This document shows, piece by piece, positions 16,243 through 24,402 of a stretch of 64,000 bases of DNA. The DNA is taken from assembly GCA_020634895.1 (NCBI GenBank), contig JACKAV010000004.1, positions 310,001 through 374,000 on the forward strand. The letters are read 5' to 3'. The notes beneath the pieces are model-generated. The model had not been told where the DNA came from. It saw only the letters and a list, made by a program, of their open reading frames with translations, and did no database searches. How positions within the stretch are numbered: position 1 is the first letter of the stretch; each line of letters opens with the position of its first letter. The position numbers were made by a program, and so were the translations under genes. This DNA comes from Anaerolineales bacterium. GTDB taxonomy: Bacteria; Chloroflexota; Anaerolineae; Anaerolineales; Villigracilaceae.

Positions 16243-16284
16243 GAATTACTCCTGAAAGATTACTATAAACAATGGACGGTCGAA

Positions 16285-16719
16285 TTACGAGGTCCAGACG
16301 ATCCACAAGCCCATCAGGCTCATCGCGATCATCATTACAATGCTGAGCAAACGCACGACCTTGCGTCCGCCTTCGCTGGCAATATAGTCGTCAGCAACAA
16401 CGACCAGTCCGTGTACGCCGTGAGCCGTGGCGACCAAGAGCAGGGCGCTGGCAACCAGCTTCCAGAACGGCGTGACCCAGGCGTCGGTGCTGGGAAGATC
16501 CGTGCTTTGGACGTGCGTCACATTCGGCATGAAGCTCCAGCGCATCACATCCGCAAGGTTCATATTATTGCGCGCGCCCATGATAAGGGCACCGATCAGC
16601 GCAAAGAGGATCAACGCATACATTCCCAAAGCGGAGAGGCGTGTAAAAAGCCACATCATGGCTTCGAAGTTCGTCAGACCGCGCCCTTTGATGGAGAGAG
16701 TTCTCGATTTCTTCGTCAT
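16285..16719 (-). CDS. sdhD: Succinate dehydrogenase membrane anchor subunit
   Basis: Membrane anchor of 144 residues with three predicted transmembrane helices: MMWLFTRLSALGMYALILFALIGALIMG, WKLVASALLLVATAHGVHGLVVV and VVRLLSIVMMIAMSLMGLWIVW. The HGVHGL motif is the likely heme b ligand region. It would bind quinone with SdhC. The gene follows sdhC with one base between. Confidence 0.88.
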   Translation of the reverse strand: MTKKSRTLSIKGRGLTNFEAMMWLFTRLSALGMYALILFALIGALIMGARNNMNLADVMRWSFMPNVTHVQSTDLPSTDAWVTPFWKLVASALLLVATAHGVHGLVVVADDYIASEGGRKVVRLLSIVMMIAMSLMGLWIVWTS

Positions 16720-16720
16720 A

Positions 16721-17095
16721 TCACGCTCCCAACGCCGTTTGCAGGATCACAAGAACCGAAATGCCGTACAATGGGATGAATACCGCCCACTCCACCCAGA
16801 TGGCTTCGGTCTGATAGTCCAATAATTTCGGGAAGAGATCCAGAATCGTAATTCTCAAGCCGTTGATGGCATGGAATAAAACACAGAAAAAAATAAATAT
16901 CTGGAAAGCCCAATTCTCGTAAATATCATTGACCACCCCTCCAAAACTGCCCCCGAAAAACGATGCAAGGATGTGCAGGGTAATGAAAATGCCCATGCCC
17001 ACCCCTCCGATCCGGTGCAGGATAAAAGTCAGATAACCCGCTGGTCCTCTATATCTAAGACCCGTGGAAAGGCTGACATCCCGTTTCAAGCCCAT
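16721..17095 (-). CDS. sdhC: Succinate dehydrogenase cytochrome b subunit
   Basis: Membrane anchor of 124 residues with the family motif RPxxYLTF...LHRIGGVGMGIFITLHILASFFGG, where the second histidine is the usual heme ligand, and two more hydrophobic helices. ATG 17095 is chosen because CGGAGG lies five bases before it; upstream in-frame codons to 17131 would add a tail lacking conservation and lie before that site. First gene of sdhCDAB. Confidence 0.88.
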   Translation of the reverse strand: MGLKRDVSLSTGLRYRGPAGYLTFILHRIGGVGMGIFITLHILASFFGGSFGGVVNDIYENWAFQIFIFFCVLFHAINGLRITILDLFPKLLDYQTEAIWVEWAVFIPLYGISVLVILQTALGA

Positions 17096-17173
17096 GGCTG
17101 CCTCCGTGGTGAATTTTGTAACAAGTGCCAATTTTACCCTCTATCTCATAAAATAGAGAGTGAAAAGAAGAAT

Positions 17174-17202
17174 ATATTGAAACGTGACAAAAATCCTGTC
17201 AA
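17174..17202 (-). promoter_or_regulatory. Promoter of the sdhCDAB operon
   Basis: On the minus strand TTGACA (17202-17197) and CAATAT (17179-17174) are 17 bases apart. The leader to 17095 is roughly 70 bases and carries a small CTCTAT/ATAGAG hairpin. Confidence 0.55.
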
Positions 17203-17244
17203 TTTCATTCCTGCTGTCCTACACAATAAGTGTACAAAGACCCT

Positions 17245-17250
17245 TATAAT
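17245..17250 (+). promoter_or_regulatory. Candidate -10 box for the Rieske-cytochrome b operon
   Basis: TATAAT about 90 bases before the Rieske start. No convincing -35 hexamer. Confidence 0.35.
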
Positions 17251-17338
17251 CCAATTCCATAGTACTTATTGCCAAACATTTATCCTTTTTATCCAATAGT
17301 TGACCGGTAACAGCAATACATCTTCCCTGGAGGCGCAC

Positions 17339-17836
17339 ATGTCTGATTCGCACGAACTGTCCCGCCGAGATTTCATCAAGGTGACGACGGGCATCGTTGG
17401 AGGCTTGATCGGCGCGATCGTTGGTCTTCCTTCTGTTTATTACTTGATCGATCCCGCACTGCGTGAGGGCGGCAAAGAAGCGTGGATCCCCATCGGAAAA
17501 TTCGAAGATATGCAGATCGGCACACCGTATCCGTTCTCGTTCACGCGGGTACAGGTTAACGGTTGGGAACGAACCGCCAGTTCCTTCGGCGGATACGCCA
17601 TCCGCAAAACGGATAGCCCCGATGAACTGGTCATCCTCAACAGCCGCTGTACGCATCTTGGCTGCACCGTCAACTGGGATGGCAAAGCCGATGCCTATAT
17701 CTGCCCGTGCCATGACGCCAAGTTCAGCATGGAAGGCGAAGTGCTGGATGGTCCCCCTCCGCGCGCACTTGAATCATACGGTGAACATCGCATCACGGAA
17801 GATGGCACCATCGAAATCTTCTTCAAGGAAGGCTAA
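17339..17836 (+). CDS. Rieske [2Fe-2S] protein of a bc-type complex
   Basis: Electron carrier of a cytochrome bc/b6f-like complex, 165 residues. A twin-arginine-like LSRRDFIKVTTG precedes a hydrophobic helix at about 18-38, followed by the soluble Rieske domain with cluster ligands CTHLGC and CPCHDAKF and the PPPRALESY loop after it. Exposed to the outer face of the membrane. ATG 17339 is chosen because GGAGGCGCAC precedes it. First of three genes in an operon with split cytochrome b. Confidence 0.93.
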   Translation: MSDSHELSRRDFIKVTTGIVGGLIGAIVGLPSVYYLIDPALREGGKEAWIPIGKFEDMQIGTPYPFSFTRVQVNGWERTASSFGGYAIRKTDSPDELVILNSRCTHLGCTVNWDGKADAYICPCHDAKFSMEGEVLDGPPPRALESYGEHRITEDGTIEIFFKEG

Positions 17837-17838
17837 CC

Positions 17839-18498
17839 ATGTGGAAAAACCTCTACACCTGGCTTGATGAGCGGTTCGGGCTCGACGATATGTACAAGAA
17901 CCTGCTCGACCGCCCTGAGCCGAAAACATCCTGGTGGAATACACTCGGCTCTGCGAGCCTTTTTCTTTTTGTTCTGCAAGGGTTGACCGGCATCTTTCTA
18001 ACCGTCTACTACACTCCCTCGCCAGACCACGCCTATGACTCCATTCAATATATTATGGAAGGCGTCGCGTTCGGCTGGTTGATCCGCGGGATTCACCATT
18101 GGGGAGCAACCCTCATGGTGCTCGTGGTCTTCATCCACATGCTGCGCGTGTTCTACACCGCCTCATTCAAATATCCGCGCGAGCTGACCTGGCTGATCGG
18201 CATCGGTCTGTTCCTCGCCACCCTCGGCATGGGCTTCACCGGCTACCTGCTCCCCTGGAATCAAAAATCCTTCTGGGCGACCACCGTCGGCACACAGATC
18301 GCAGGGACCGTGCCGCTCATCGGCGACTTCATCCTCAAAGCCCTGCGCGGCGGACCCGATCTCAGCGCGCTCACATTACAGCGCTTCTTCTCCGCCCACA
18401 TCTGGATGATCCCCGCGGTCCTTGCCGCGCTGATCGGCATCCACCTTTTCCTTATCATTAAACATGGCGAGTCACACTGGCCCAAAAAGGAAGATTGA
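17839..18498 (+). CDS. Cytochrome b, N-terminal (b6-like) subunit
   Basis: Membrane subunit of 219 residues carrying the four helices and both heme b sites of cytochrome b. Heme ligands are visible in GIHHWGATLMVLVVFIHMLRVFYT and HIWMIPAVLAALIGIHLFLIIKHGES; the quinol-site region is GYLLPWNQKSFWATTVGTQIAGTVPLIG. The size matches the cytochrome b6 half, and the next gene supplies the subunit IV half, so this is a split b6f-like arrangement. Confidence 0.94.
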   Translation: MWKNLYTWLDERFGLDDMYKNLLDRPEPKTSWWNTLGSASLFLFVLQGLTGIFLTVYYTPSPDHAYDSIQYIMEGVAFGWLIRGIHHWGATLMVLVVFIHMLRVFYTASFKYPRELTWLIGIGLFLATLGMGFTGYLLPWNQKSFWATTVGTQIAGTVPLIGDFILKALRGGPDLSALTLQRFFSAHIWMIPAVLAALIGIHLFLIIKHGESHWPKKED

Positions 18499-18509
18499 AG
18501 GAAACAGCC

Positions 18510-19880
18510 ATGAACGACGAAACCAAAAAACAGATCAATAAACGTTACGAACAGGAACTCGACAAAGGCGAACGCTTCTGGCCCGACAGCATCTTCCGGG
18601 ATGTTGTCGTGTCGCTTGGCATTTTCCTTCTGCTGATCCTGCTTGCCAGCTTCGTTGGCGTCCCCTTCGAACCCAAAGCCGACCCCAGCGATACCTCCTA
18701 CATTCCGCGCCCGGAATGGTACTTCCTCTTCCTCTTTAAATTCCTCGCACTCTATGGGCAGTTGCCCCTCATCGGCAAGATCGAATGGCTCGCAACCGTC
18801 CTCATTCCCACCATTGCCATCGGCGCACTGACCCTGATCCCCTTCATCGAGAAAAGTCCGAACCGTTACTACAGCAAGCGTGTTCTTCCCATCTCCTTCA
18901 TGAGTGTCATGGTCGTGGGCATTGTGTTACTGACGATCATGTCGGAAGTCCCCACCGTCACAGAAGACGGCTCAAAACTTTTGGGGACATTGCAAACCGT
19001 TGTCGGGATATTCATCCCATTGCTTGCCTACATCCTGCTCTTTGTCTTCAAGAAGAACAACCGCCTCATGATCTGGACTGCGAGTCTGGCTGCTGTTTTC
19101 ATGATCCTTGTCTCAGGGACAGTGATGGCGCTTGCGCCAGAGAAGGCAGTGGAAGAGGTTGAAGTCCCAGCCACATTGGTGGACCAGATCACAGCCGGGC
19201 AGGACCTGTACGCGGTCAACTGCACCGAATGTCACGGCGACGATGGTTCTGTCGCGGTCATCGAAGGCGTGGAAGGACTCGAGGGCGAAAAGATCACGCC
19301 CATCAACAGCCGCGATGTGCTCTACACCATCACTGACTCCGCGATGGCGGAAGTCATCGCCTACGGACGTCCGAATGCGGGCATGCCTCCCTTCGGCAAA
19401 ACTTACGGCGGTGAACTGACCCGCAGCGAAATTGACTACATCAACATCTTCATCCGCTATATGTGGGATGACCGCTTCGAGGCGCCTGAGATCAAGCCGC
19501 TCTTCCCGCCGCTCGCGGAAGGTGAAGTTCCGTCCTATGACGTTCACATCCAGCCCATCGTCAAGCGGTACTGCATTTCCTGTCATCGCGCTGGGAAGGA
19601 TAACAACGACTTCCTGATGACCTCTTATGATGAGATCCTCACCACGGGTGATAATGTTGAACATAACGTGGTCGCCGGGGATGAGAACTCCTATCTCCTG
19701 CAGGTCATTCAACAGCACGCCATTATGAATCCGGATAACCCCGGCGAAGAGATGATCGGCGTCATGCCGCCCACCAAGGCGCTCAAACCCGATATCGTGG
19801 ACGCCTTCACGCGCTGGATCATGAATGGAATGCCGCAAACCGCAGAGGATGCCGCCGCACTTTCAGGCGCTCAGCCGTAG
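18510..19880 (+). CDS. Cytochrome b C-terminal (subunit IV-like) domain fused to a di-heme cytochrome c
   Basis: Protein of 456 residues. The N-terminal part has the subunit IV features PFEPKADPSDTSYIPRPEWYFLFLFKFL and three to five hydrophobic helices (to about residue 205). The C-terminal part carries two c-type heme motifs, CTECH near residue 236 and CISCH near 358, exposed outside the membrane. The fusion would pass electrons from the Rieske protein through attached c hemes to an oxidase or soluble carrier. ATG 18510 is favoured by GAAGGAAA; a TTG-type extension at 18495 overlaps the previous gene. Last gene of the operon before a terminator. Confidence 0.9.
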   Translation: MNDETKKQINKRYEQELDKGERFWPDSIFRDVVVSLGIFLLLILLASFVGVPFEPKADPSDTSYIPRPEWYFLFLFKFLALYGQLPLIGKIEWLATVLIPTIAIGALTLIPFIEKSPNRYYSKRVLPISFMSVMVVGIVLLTIMSEVPTVTEDGSKLLGTLQTVVGIFIPLLAYILLFVFKKNNRLMIWTASLAAVFMILVSGTVMALAPEKAVEEVEVPATLVDQITAGQDLYAVNCTECHGDDGSVAVIEGVEGLEGEKITPINSRDVLYTITDSAMAEVIAYGRPNAGMPPFGKTYGGELTRSEIDYINIFIRYMWDDRFEAPEIKPLFPPLAEGEVPSYDVHIQPIVKRYCISCHRAGKDNNDFLMTSYDEILTTGDNVEHNVVAGDENSYLLQVIQQHAIMNPDNPGEEMIGVMPPTKALKPDIVDAFTRWIMNGMPQTAEDAAALSGAQP

Positions 19881-19902
19881 AACGAATCGAAATTTACACA
19901 GA

Positions 19903-19929
19903 AGCCGGGACGCAATGTCTCGGCTTTTT
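19903..19929 (+). terminator. Intrinsic terminator of the bc-complex operon
   Basis: AGCCGGGAC pairs with GTCTCGGCT around GCAAT, followed by TTTTT. Confidence 0.85.
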
Positions 19930-19972
19930 GATTGGTACAATACGAACCAACCTCAAAACGATTGGAGAACAA

Positions 19973-20308
19973 ATGAAAACAGAAAGCGGACTTGAATATA
20001 TCGAAGTGGAAGCCGGAAGCGGCACCCAGGCTGAGGCGGGGAAAAACGTCAGTGTGCATTACACAGGCAAATTCCAGGATGGACGCGTGTTCGACAGTTC
20101 CGTCCAGCGCGGTGAGCCGATCACATTCAAACTTGGAGTCGGTCAGGTCATCAAAGGCTGGGACGAAGGCATCGCACTGATGAAGGTCGGCGGCAAAGCC
20201 CAGCTCATCATCCCGCCGCATATTGCCTACGGTGAACGCGGCGCAGGCGGGGTAATCCCGCCTAACGCCACACTGGTGTTTGATGTTGAATTGGTGGATG
20301 TGAAGTAA
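19973..20308 (+). CDS. FKBP-type peptidyl-prolyl isomerase
   Basis: Single-domain FKBP of 111 residues that accelerates proline isomerisation in protein folding. The active-site pattern is complete: VSVHYTGKFQDGRVFDSS, FKLGVGQVIKGWDEGIALMKVGGKAQLIIPPHIAYGERGAGGVIPPNATLVFDVELVDV. No signal peptide, so cytoplasmic. ATG 19973 follows GGAG; an in-frame upstream codon at 19928 would lie within the preceding terminator region. Confidence 0.93.
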   Translation: MKTESGLEYIEVEAGSGTQAEAGKNVSVHYTGKFQDGRVFDSSVQRGEPITFKLGVGQVIKGWDEGIALMKVGGKAQLIIPPHIAYGERGAGGVIPPNATLVFDVELVDVK

Positions 20309-20331
20309 GACAACATCACCTCATTTGTTTG

Positions 20332-20360
20332 AAAAGCGGCTCAATATTGAGTCGCTTTTT
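20332..20360 (+). terminator. Intrinsic terminator after FKBP
   Basis: AAAAGCGGCTC and GAGTCGCTTTTT pair around AATATT. The AT-rich region begins just after it. Confidence 0.8.
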
Positions 20361-20472
20361 GTTTTCACATCCTAAAATCACCCCCTCAAAGATATGTAAG
20401 AAATACTTGACATTTAGTACAAAACATATTACTATAAGTAAAGAAAAATAAACATTTATGAAAGAGGAAAGA

Positions 20473-20925
20473 ATGTCATTTCAAGAAAAAAATACCACTG
20501 TCTCACTATCCATTTTTACGCTCATTTTATTTTTTTATTTGATCCGTATCTTTCAAATGGTAAAAGGAGAAAGTTTTACCGCCCCGAACCTGTTTCGGTT
20601 ATGGGGTGTGATTGCCGTGATTGCTGTAGCGGGAACAATTCTGCTAACTATCTTCACCCACATTGCTGGTGGTATTGTTCATAAGATTAAAACAAATGAA
20701 GACCCACAGATCGAAGATTTACAAGATGAGCGCGATCAGATCATCGACATGAAAGGTACTCGCGTGGCGTATACATTCTCATCTCTTGGGGTCGCGCTTT
20801 CCATGCTGACCTTTGTTCTTGGACAATCGCCGCTGGTTATGTTCGGACTGTTGATTTTTTTTGGAATTCTGGCTCAAGTTGTAGCAGACGGCTGGCGGTT
20901 GACGCTTTATCGAAGGGGTTTCTAA
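20473..20925 (+). CDS. DUF2178-like small membrane protein
   Basis: Protein of 150 residues with four predicted transmembrane helices (VSLSIFTLILFFYLIRIFQM, LWGVIAVIAVAGTILLTIFTHIAGG, VAYTFSSLGVALSMLTFVLG, MFGLLIFFGILAQVVADGW) and a cytoplasmic DPQIEDLQDERDQIIDMKGT loop. Function unknown. ATG 20473 is preferred, since AGAGGAAAGA precedes it; the ATG at 20458 has no ribosome-binding site. It abuts an XRE regulator gene by one base, a pairing seen in many genomes. The region is AT-rich compared with the respiratory genes before it. Confidence 0.7.
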   Translation: MSFQEKNTTVSLSIFTLILFFYLIRIFQMVKGESFTAPNLFRLWGVIAVIAVAGTILLTIFTHIAGGIVHKIKTNEDPQIEDLQDERDQIIDMKGTRVAYTFSSLGVALSMLTFVLGQSPLVMFGLLIFFGILAQVVADGWRLTLYRRGF

Positions 20926-20926
20926 A

Positions 20927-21154
20927 ATGGAGAAAGGCAAAATCAGCAACAACATTCGCAAACTTCGATTTTTTCAAAACGAGATGACTCAACAGCAATT
21001 GGCTGAAAAAGTCGGTGTAACTCGTCAGACGATCATTGCCATGGAGCAGGATAAATATTCCCCGTCATTAGAGTTGGCTTTTCGCATTGCCCTCGTTTTC
21101 GGAGTGCCGCTGGAGGAAGTTTTCTCCTACACACTCGAAGAACACAAGAAGTAA
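20927..21154 (+). CDS. XRE family transcriptional regulator
   Basis: Helix-turn-helix protein of 75 residues consisting of little but the DNA-binding domain: NIRKLRFFQNEMTQQQLAEKVGVTRQTIIAMEQDKYSPSLELAFRIALVFGVPLEEVFSYTLEE. This compact type (YozG/PrtR-like) commonly regulates an adjacent membrane protein gene. The stop overlaps a downstream ATG. Target sites are not recognisable. Confidence 0.9.
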   Translation: MEKGKISNNIRKLRFFQNEMTQQQLAEKVGVTRQTIIAMEQDKYSPSLELAFRIALVFGVPLEEVFSYTLEEHKK

Positions 21155-21183
21155 TGCTTTTTATTCAAAAAGGATTCAAAATC

Positions 21184-21348
21184 ATGAAAGTAAAAAACAA
21201 GAAAACCGGCGGTGTTTTATTTATTCTTGCAGGTGTGGCATTCATTATTGCCTACCGCTTAAGCGATCAGGTTGCGTTTATCGGAGTTGGAGTTGCGTTC
21301 ATGGGGATAGGGGCATCCTTCATTGCCAGGCACAGGAAAACTCCCTAA
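21184..21348 (+). CDS. Small membrane protein
   Basis: Predicted 54-residue protein: a basic N terminus (MKVKNKKTGG) and two hydrophobic helices (VLFILAGVAFIIAYRLSDQVAFIGVGVAFMGIGASFIARH). No family recognised. ATG 21184 is chosen because AAAAAGGA lies upstream; an in-frame ATG at 21154 overlaps the XRE stop codon. Probably cotranscribed with the XRE gene. Confidence 0.6.
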   Translation: MKVKNKKTGGVLFILAGVAFIIAYRLSDQVAFIGVGVAFMGIGASFIARHRKTP

Positions 21349-21404
21349 CAATTAGTTATCTCTCTATATATCAAATTTACAGTCACACTTAAAAGGATTT
21401 TTAA

Positions 21405-22112
21405 ATGAATTTAAATATGTCGTACCGTAGAACGGAAATATTCGTAGCCTTACTTTGGATCATCACCGCCGCAGGCGCAATTGGAGGCGCTATTCTGGTC
21501 AACCCCATCATCAACGCACCAGACTACCTCTCAGCAGTTTTTCCAAAAAGCATAACCATCACCAGCGGAATGTTCGGCTGGTTGATCAATGATATTGGGA
21601 TTGTGTTCATCGGTATTTTGATGTATCCGATCATCAAGAAACAAAGCGAAAGCATGGCGCTCGGATATTTAAGTATGCGTATGTTCGAGTCTTTGCTAAT
21701 GATCGTGGGTATCTTCTTCGCCATGCTGCTCATACCGCTAAGCCGCGAGTATATCAATTCTGGTTCAGTGGATGTCACCCTGTTTCAAACTATTGGCTCC
21801 ATTCTCAAGCAGGCAGAGAATTGGTTTCTAAACTTACTGCAATTGGTCTTCCTCGGTATTGGCGGAATTATTCTCAATTCCATTTTCTATCGTACAAAAC
21901 TCGTGCCGCGTTTTATTTCAATCTTCGGTTTTATTGGATACGCCTTACTGCTACCCGCCGCAGTCATTGGGTTATTTGGCATTCTTGACCCTACACCCGG
22001 CGGACCCGGCTCAATTTTGGCAGTTCCCGTCGCCCTTTGGGAAATCATCATTATGCCGATCTGGTTGTTTACAAAGGGTTTCAACATCGCTGGCATTTCA
22101 AATGTCGGTTGA
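21405..22112 (+). CDS. DUF4386 family membrane protein
   Basis: Integral membrane protein of 235 residues with about six helices. The N-terminal RRTEIFVALLWIITAAGAIGGAILVNPII, the middle GILMYPIIKKQSESMALGYLSMRMFESLLMIVG and the C-terminal PRFISIFGFIGYALLLPAAVIGLFG match DUF4386. Function unknown. AAAGGA precedes the ATG at 21405. It begins a run of three membrane-protein genes in AT-rich DNA. Confidence 0.78.
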   Translation: MNLNMSYRRTEIFVALLWIITAAGAIGGAILVNPIINAPDYLSAVFPKSITITSGMFGWLINDIGIVFIGILMYPIIKKQSESMALGYLSMRMFESLLMIVGIFFAMLLIPLSREYINSGSVDVTLFQTIGSILKQAENWFLNLLQLVFLGIGGIILNSIFYRTKLVPRFISIFGFIGYALLLPAAVIGLFGILDPTPGGPGSILAVPVALWEIIIMPIWLFTKGFNIAGISNVG

Positions 22113-22163
22113 GGATGGTCAATCTATAACTATAGCCAATCTACACAGACTTTGAAGATTAAT

Positions 22164-22880
22164 ATGGATACTGATACATTACAAGGCACTCTCTATAATT
22201 TAGCAGAATCTGGCACACTATCCAATCCTGCTTATAACACCCTATTACATGATTATGCCAGATACCACGCCGTACTCTTTATAGAAGGGGGTATTTTCAC
22301 TCTCATACTTGTAGCACTAAGCGTGTATTTTTGGCGGCGGTTCATAAGTACTCAGGAAATTGAATTTCGCAAGTGGTCATTTGAGAAAAAAACATATTTC
22401 TCATTTGGACTGGCAGGCGCCGTCATTACCCTATTTATGTTTTTGATTGTAACGGCAAATTTAAGCAATGCCATAAACCCACAGGATGGCTTTATCAAAT
22501 CCATTCCAGACCTCAACACACCACAAACGGGTACACAGAAGGCATTACTCTATCAGGCTGTGAACATATGGGCAAAATCGGGCAGCGACCAAATGCCATT
22601 GATCTTACAAAATGAAGTTAACAACCGCCTCTCATGGCAACAGCCGAAAGCGGTTATTTGCAGCATTTTCCTGGTTATTTTCGCCATTTTTACGATGCGT
22701 TTATGGCAACACCTGATAAAAATTTCCAAGATAAACCATTCCGTTTGGGTTCGAAAAGAAAAAGCGCTCTTCGTGCTTGGAATGATCAGCGCCCCCATCA
22801 CCTTATTATTAATGCTGATGTCCCTGGCTAATACACAAGCATCGTTCGCTCCTATCATGCTAACGCTGTTGTTCGGCTAA
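22164..22880 (+). CDS. Hypothetical membrane protein
   Basis: Protein of 238 residues with four likely transmembrane helices (ARYHAVLFIEGGIFTLILVALSVYFW, FSFGLAGAVITLFMFLIVTANLSNA, AVICSIFLVIFAIFTMRLWQHL, ALFVLGMISAPITLLLMLMSLA) and a long extracytoplasmic loop between the second and third. No family recognised. The ATG at 22164 is used; a TTG at 22152 is possible. AT-rich codon use matches its neighbours. Confidence 0.6.
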   Translation: MDTDTLQGTLYNLAESGTLSNPAYNTLLHDYARYHAVLFIEGGIFTLILVALSVYFWRRFISTQEIEFRKWSFEKKTYFSFGLAGAVITLFMFLIVTANLSNAINPQDGFIKSIPDLNTPQTGTQKALLYQAVNIWAKSGSDQMPLILQNEVNNRLSWQQPKAVICSIFLVIFAIFTMRLWQHLIKISKINHSVWVRKEKALFVLGMISAPITLLLMLMSLANTQASFAPIMLTLLFG

Positions 22881-22919
22881 TTTTTAAAAAATTTATATTC
22901 TACAAAAGAGATGATATCC

Positions 22920-23567
22920 ATGAAAAACAAGATCACATCACAAAAACTCATCCGTTGGGGCGGGCTGGCAGCCATGCTGGCAGGCTTCATTTATGCGGGC
23001 ATTCAGCCTATTCACCCGCCTGATTTCCTCCCATCTGTCACCACTCCTGCATGGGCAATTATCATGCCTTTCAAGATGATCATGTGCCTACTTTTTATGC
23101 TTGGCATCACAGGGATTTATGCAAGGCAAACAGAGGAAACGGGCGGACTTGGTTTAGCAGGTTACCTCATGTTGGGACTCTCTTGGGCGTTGCAAACCGC
23201 ATTTATTTTTACCGAGGCATTTATTTTGCCTGTTCTGGCAACTCCAAATCCTGATTATGTGGAAAGTCTTTTAGGGATTGTAAATGGCTTCCCAGGCACA
23301 ATGAATATTGGAGCATTGCCAGCTATTTATGGCGTAGTAGGAGTTACTTATATTCTTGGGAATTTACTCTTCGGAATTGCAGTCTTTCACGCTCATGTTC
23401 TACCACGTTGGACAGGAGGTCTGCTTGCTATTGCAGCTCTGCTCACACCAGCGGCAGCTTTGCTTCCTCATGCGCTTCAACGATATGCCGCAATACCAGT
23501 GGGAATTGCTATGATTGCAATGGGAATCTCACTTTTCTTCGGTGATCAAGAGATTAATACTCATTAG
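22920..23567 (+). CDS. Hypothetical multi-spanning membrane protein
   Basis: Protein of 215 residues with about six hydrophobic helices and short loops (RWGGLAAMLAGFIYAGIQPIHPPD, IIMPFKMIMCLLFMLGITGIYAR, LAGYLMLGLSWALQTAFIFTEAFILPVLA, and C-terminal helices). It resembles the DUF4386 neighbour in general plan but not in clear motifs. ATG 22920 is one of two candidates (the other is 22911). Last gene before a hairpin at 23629-23655. Confidence 0.6.
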   Translation: MKNKITSQKLIRWGGLAAMLAGFIYAGIQPIHPPDFLPSVTTPAWAIIMPFKMIMCLLFMLGITGIYARQTEETGGLGLAGYLMLGLSWALQTAFIFTEAFILPVLATPNPDYVESLLGIVNGFPGTMNIGALPAIYGVVGVTYILGNLLFGIAVFHAHVLPRWTGGLLAIAALLTPAAALLPHALQRYAAIPVGIAMIAMGISLFFGDQEINTH

Positions 23568-23875
23568 CCCTGGGCTTATACACATAATTCCATCTTCTAT
23601 TGCTATCTATAATCAACTCGTCTCTACAAGAAGGCTGGCAAATTGCCAGCCTTCTGCATTTACACTCCCCCTATCCCCGACAAGGAGATAGCTAATCTCA
23701 CATTGAATTTCAGCAAATCAGAGAAATCAAACAGAAAAAAACTTATAGTCCCGTATATACATGGTCGTGAAATTATCGAACAATTCCATTTTAGCTTTCC
23801 TAACAATGTGATTATTTTGTTTCTGGGTGCGAATAATGATTATAGGAACACACTTCTTTCAACAAGGAACAAAAC
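23568..23875. other. Intergenic stretch before the ECF sigma gene
   Basis: Holds one strong hairpin (23629-23655) and AT-rich DNA. A 78-codon reading frame at 23643-23879 begins inside the hairpin, lacks a ribosome-binding site and looks non-coding. The sigma promoter is probably within the last 150 bases but no clear hexamers are seen. Confidence 0.4.
23629..23655. terminator. Strong hairpin after the membrane-protein genes
   Basis: AGAAGGCTGGCAA pairs with TTGCCAGCCTTCT around one base. No T-run follows, so termination efficiency is uncertain. Confidence 0.5.
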
Positions 23876-24385
23876 ATGAGCCCGCCTCAAGAAAAATTTC
23901 TCGAACTAGTTGAACAAAATAAACACATCCTCTACAAAGTTGCAAACAGCTATTGTCGAGAACCTGATGACCGTCCAGATATTATCCAGGAGATATTGAT
24001 CCAGCTTTACCTTTCATTCGAAAAATTTGATGGAAGAGTTAAATTTTCGACCTGGATGTATCGCATTGCACTTAATGTTGCCATTTCCATTTACCGAAGT
24101 GATAGACAATACTTTAAAAACACAGCCCTTATTGACGATTTTGTTACAGGGCTTGGATTCGTAGATAAATCATTAAGCGAGGCAGGAGATGAGTTGCGAT
24201 TGTTGTATCAAGCCATCAATAATTTGGATGAAATGAATCGGGCACTAATTCTGTTGTATATGGACGGTTACAAATATGCTGAGATCGCTGACTTGACGGG
24301 TATTAGTGAAACTAACGTGTCCACCCGCATTAGCCGGATCAAGTCCAAATTTCAAAAAGATCTCGAAATCATTCATCCAGCCTAG
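23876..24385 (+). CDS. ECF-type RNA polymerase sigma factor
   Basis: Sigma-70 family factor of 169 residues with only regions 2 and 4. Region 2 (about residues 10-80) includes YCREPDDRPDIIQEILIQLYLSFEKFDGRVKFSTWMYRIALNVAISIYR; region 4 (about 115-165) includes NRALILLYMDGYKYAEIADLTGISETNVSTRISRIKSKFQ. The wording of region 2 is like factors common in Bacteroidota. A membrane-protein gene starts 17 bases downstream and is likely its regulator. AT-rich codon use and the unusual neighbourhood suggest transfer. Confidence 0.88.
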   Translation: MSPPQEKFLELVEQNKHILYKVANSYCREPDDRPDIIQEILIQLYLSFEKFDGRVKFSTWMYRIALNVAISIYRSDRQYFKNTALIDDFVTGLGFVDKSLSEAGDELRLLYQAINNLDEMNRALILLYMDGYKYAEIADLTGISETNVSTRISRIKSKFQKDLEIIHPA

Positions 24386-24402
24386 GTAAAAGGAGACAAA
24401 AA

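Noticed and set aside
15019..16779. A long plus-strand open frame opposite sdhA
   Set aside because: It mirrors the sdhA/sdhD coding sequence, has no recognisable domain or ribosome-binding site, and its composition is that of an antisense shadow in GC-rich DNA.
23643..23879. A 78-codon frame before the ECF sigma gene
   Set aside because: Begins inside a hairpin, has no ribosome-binding site, and shows no recognisable protein features.
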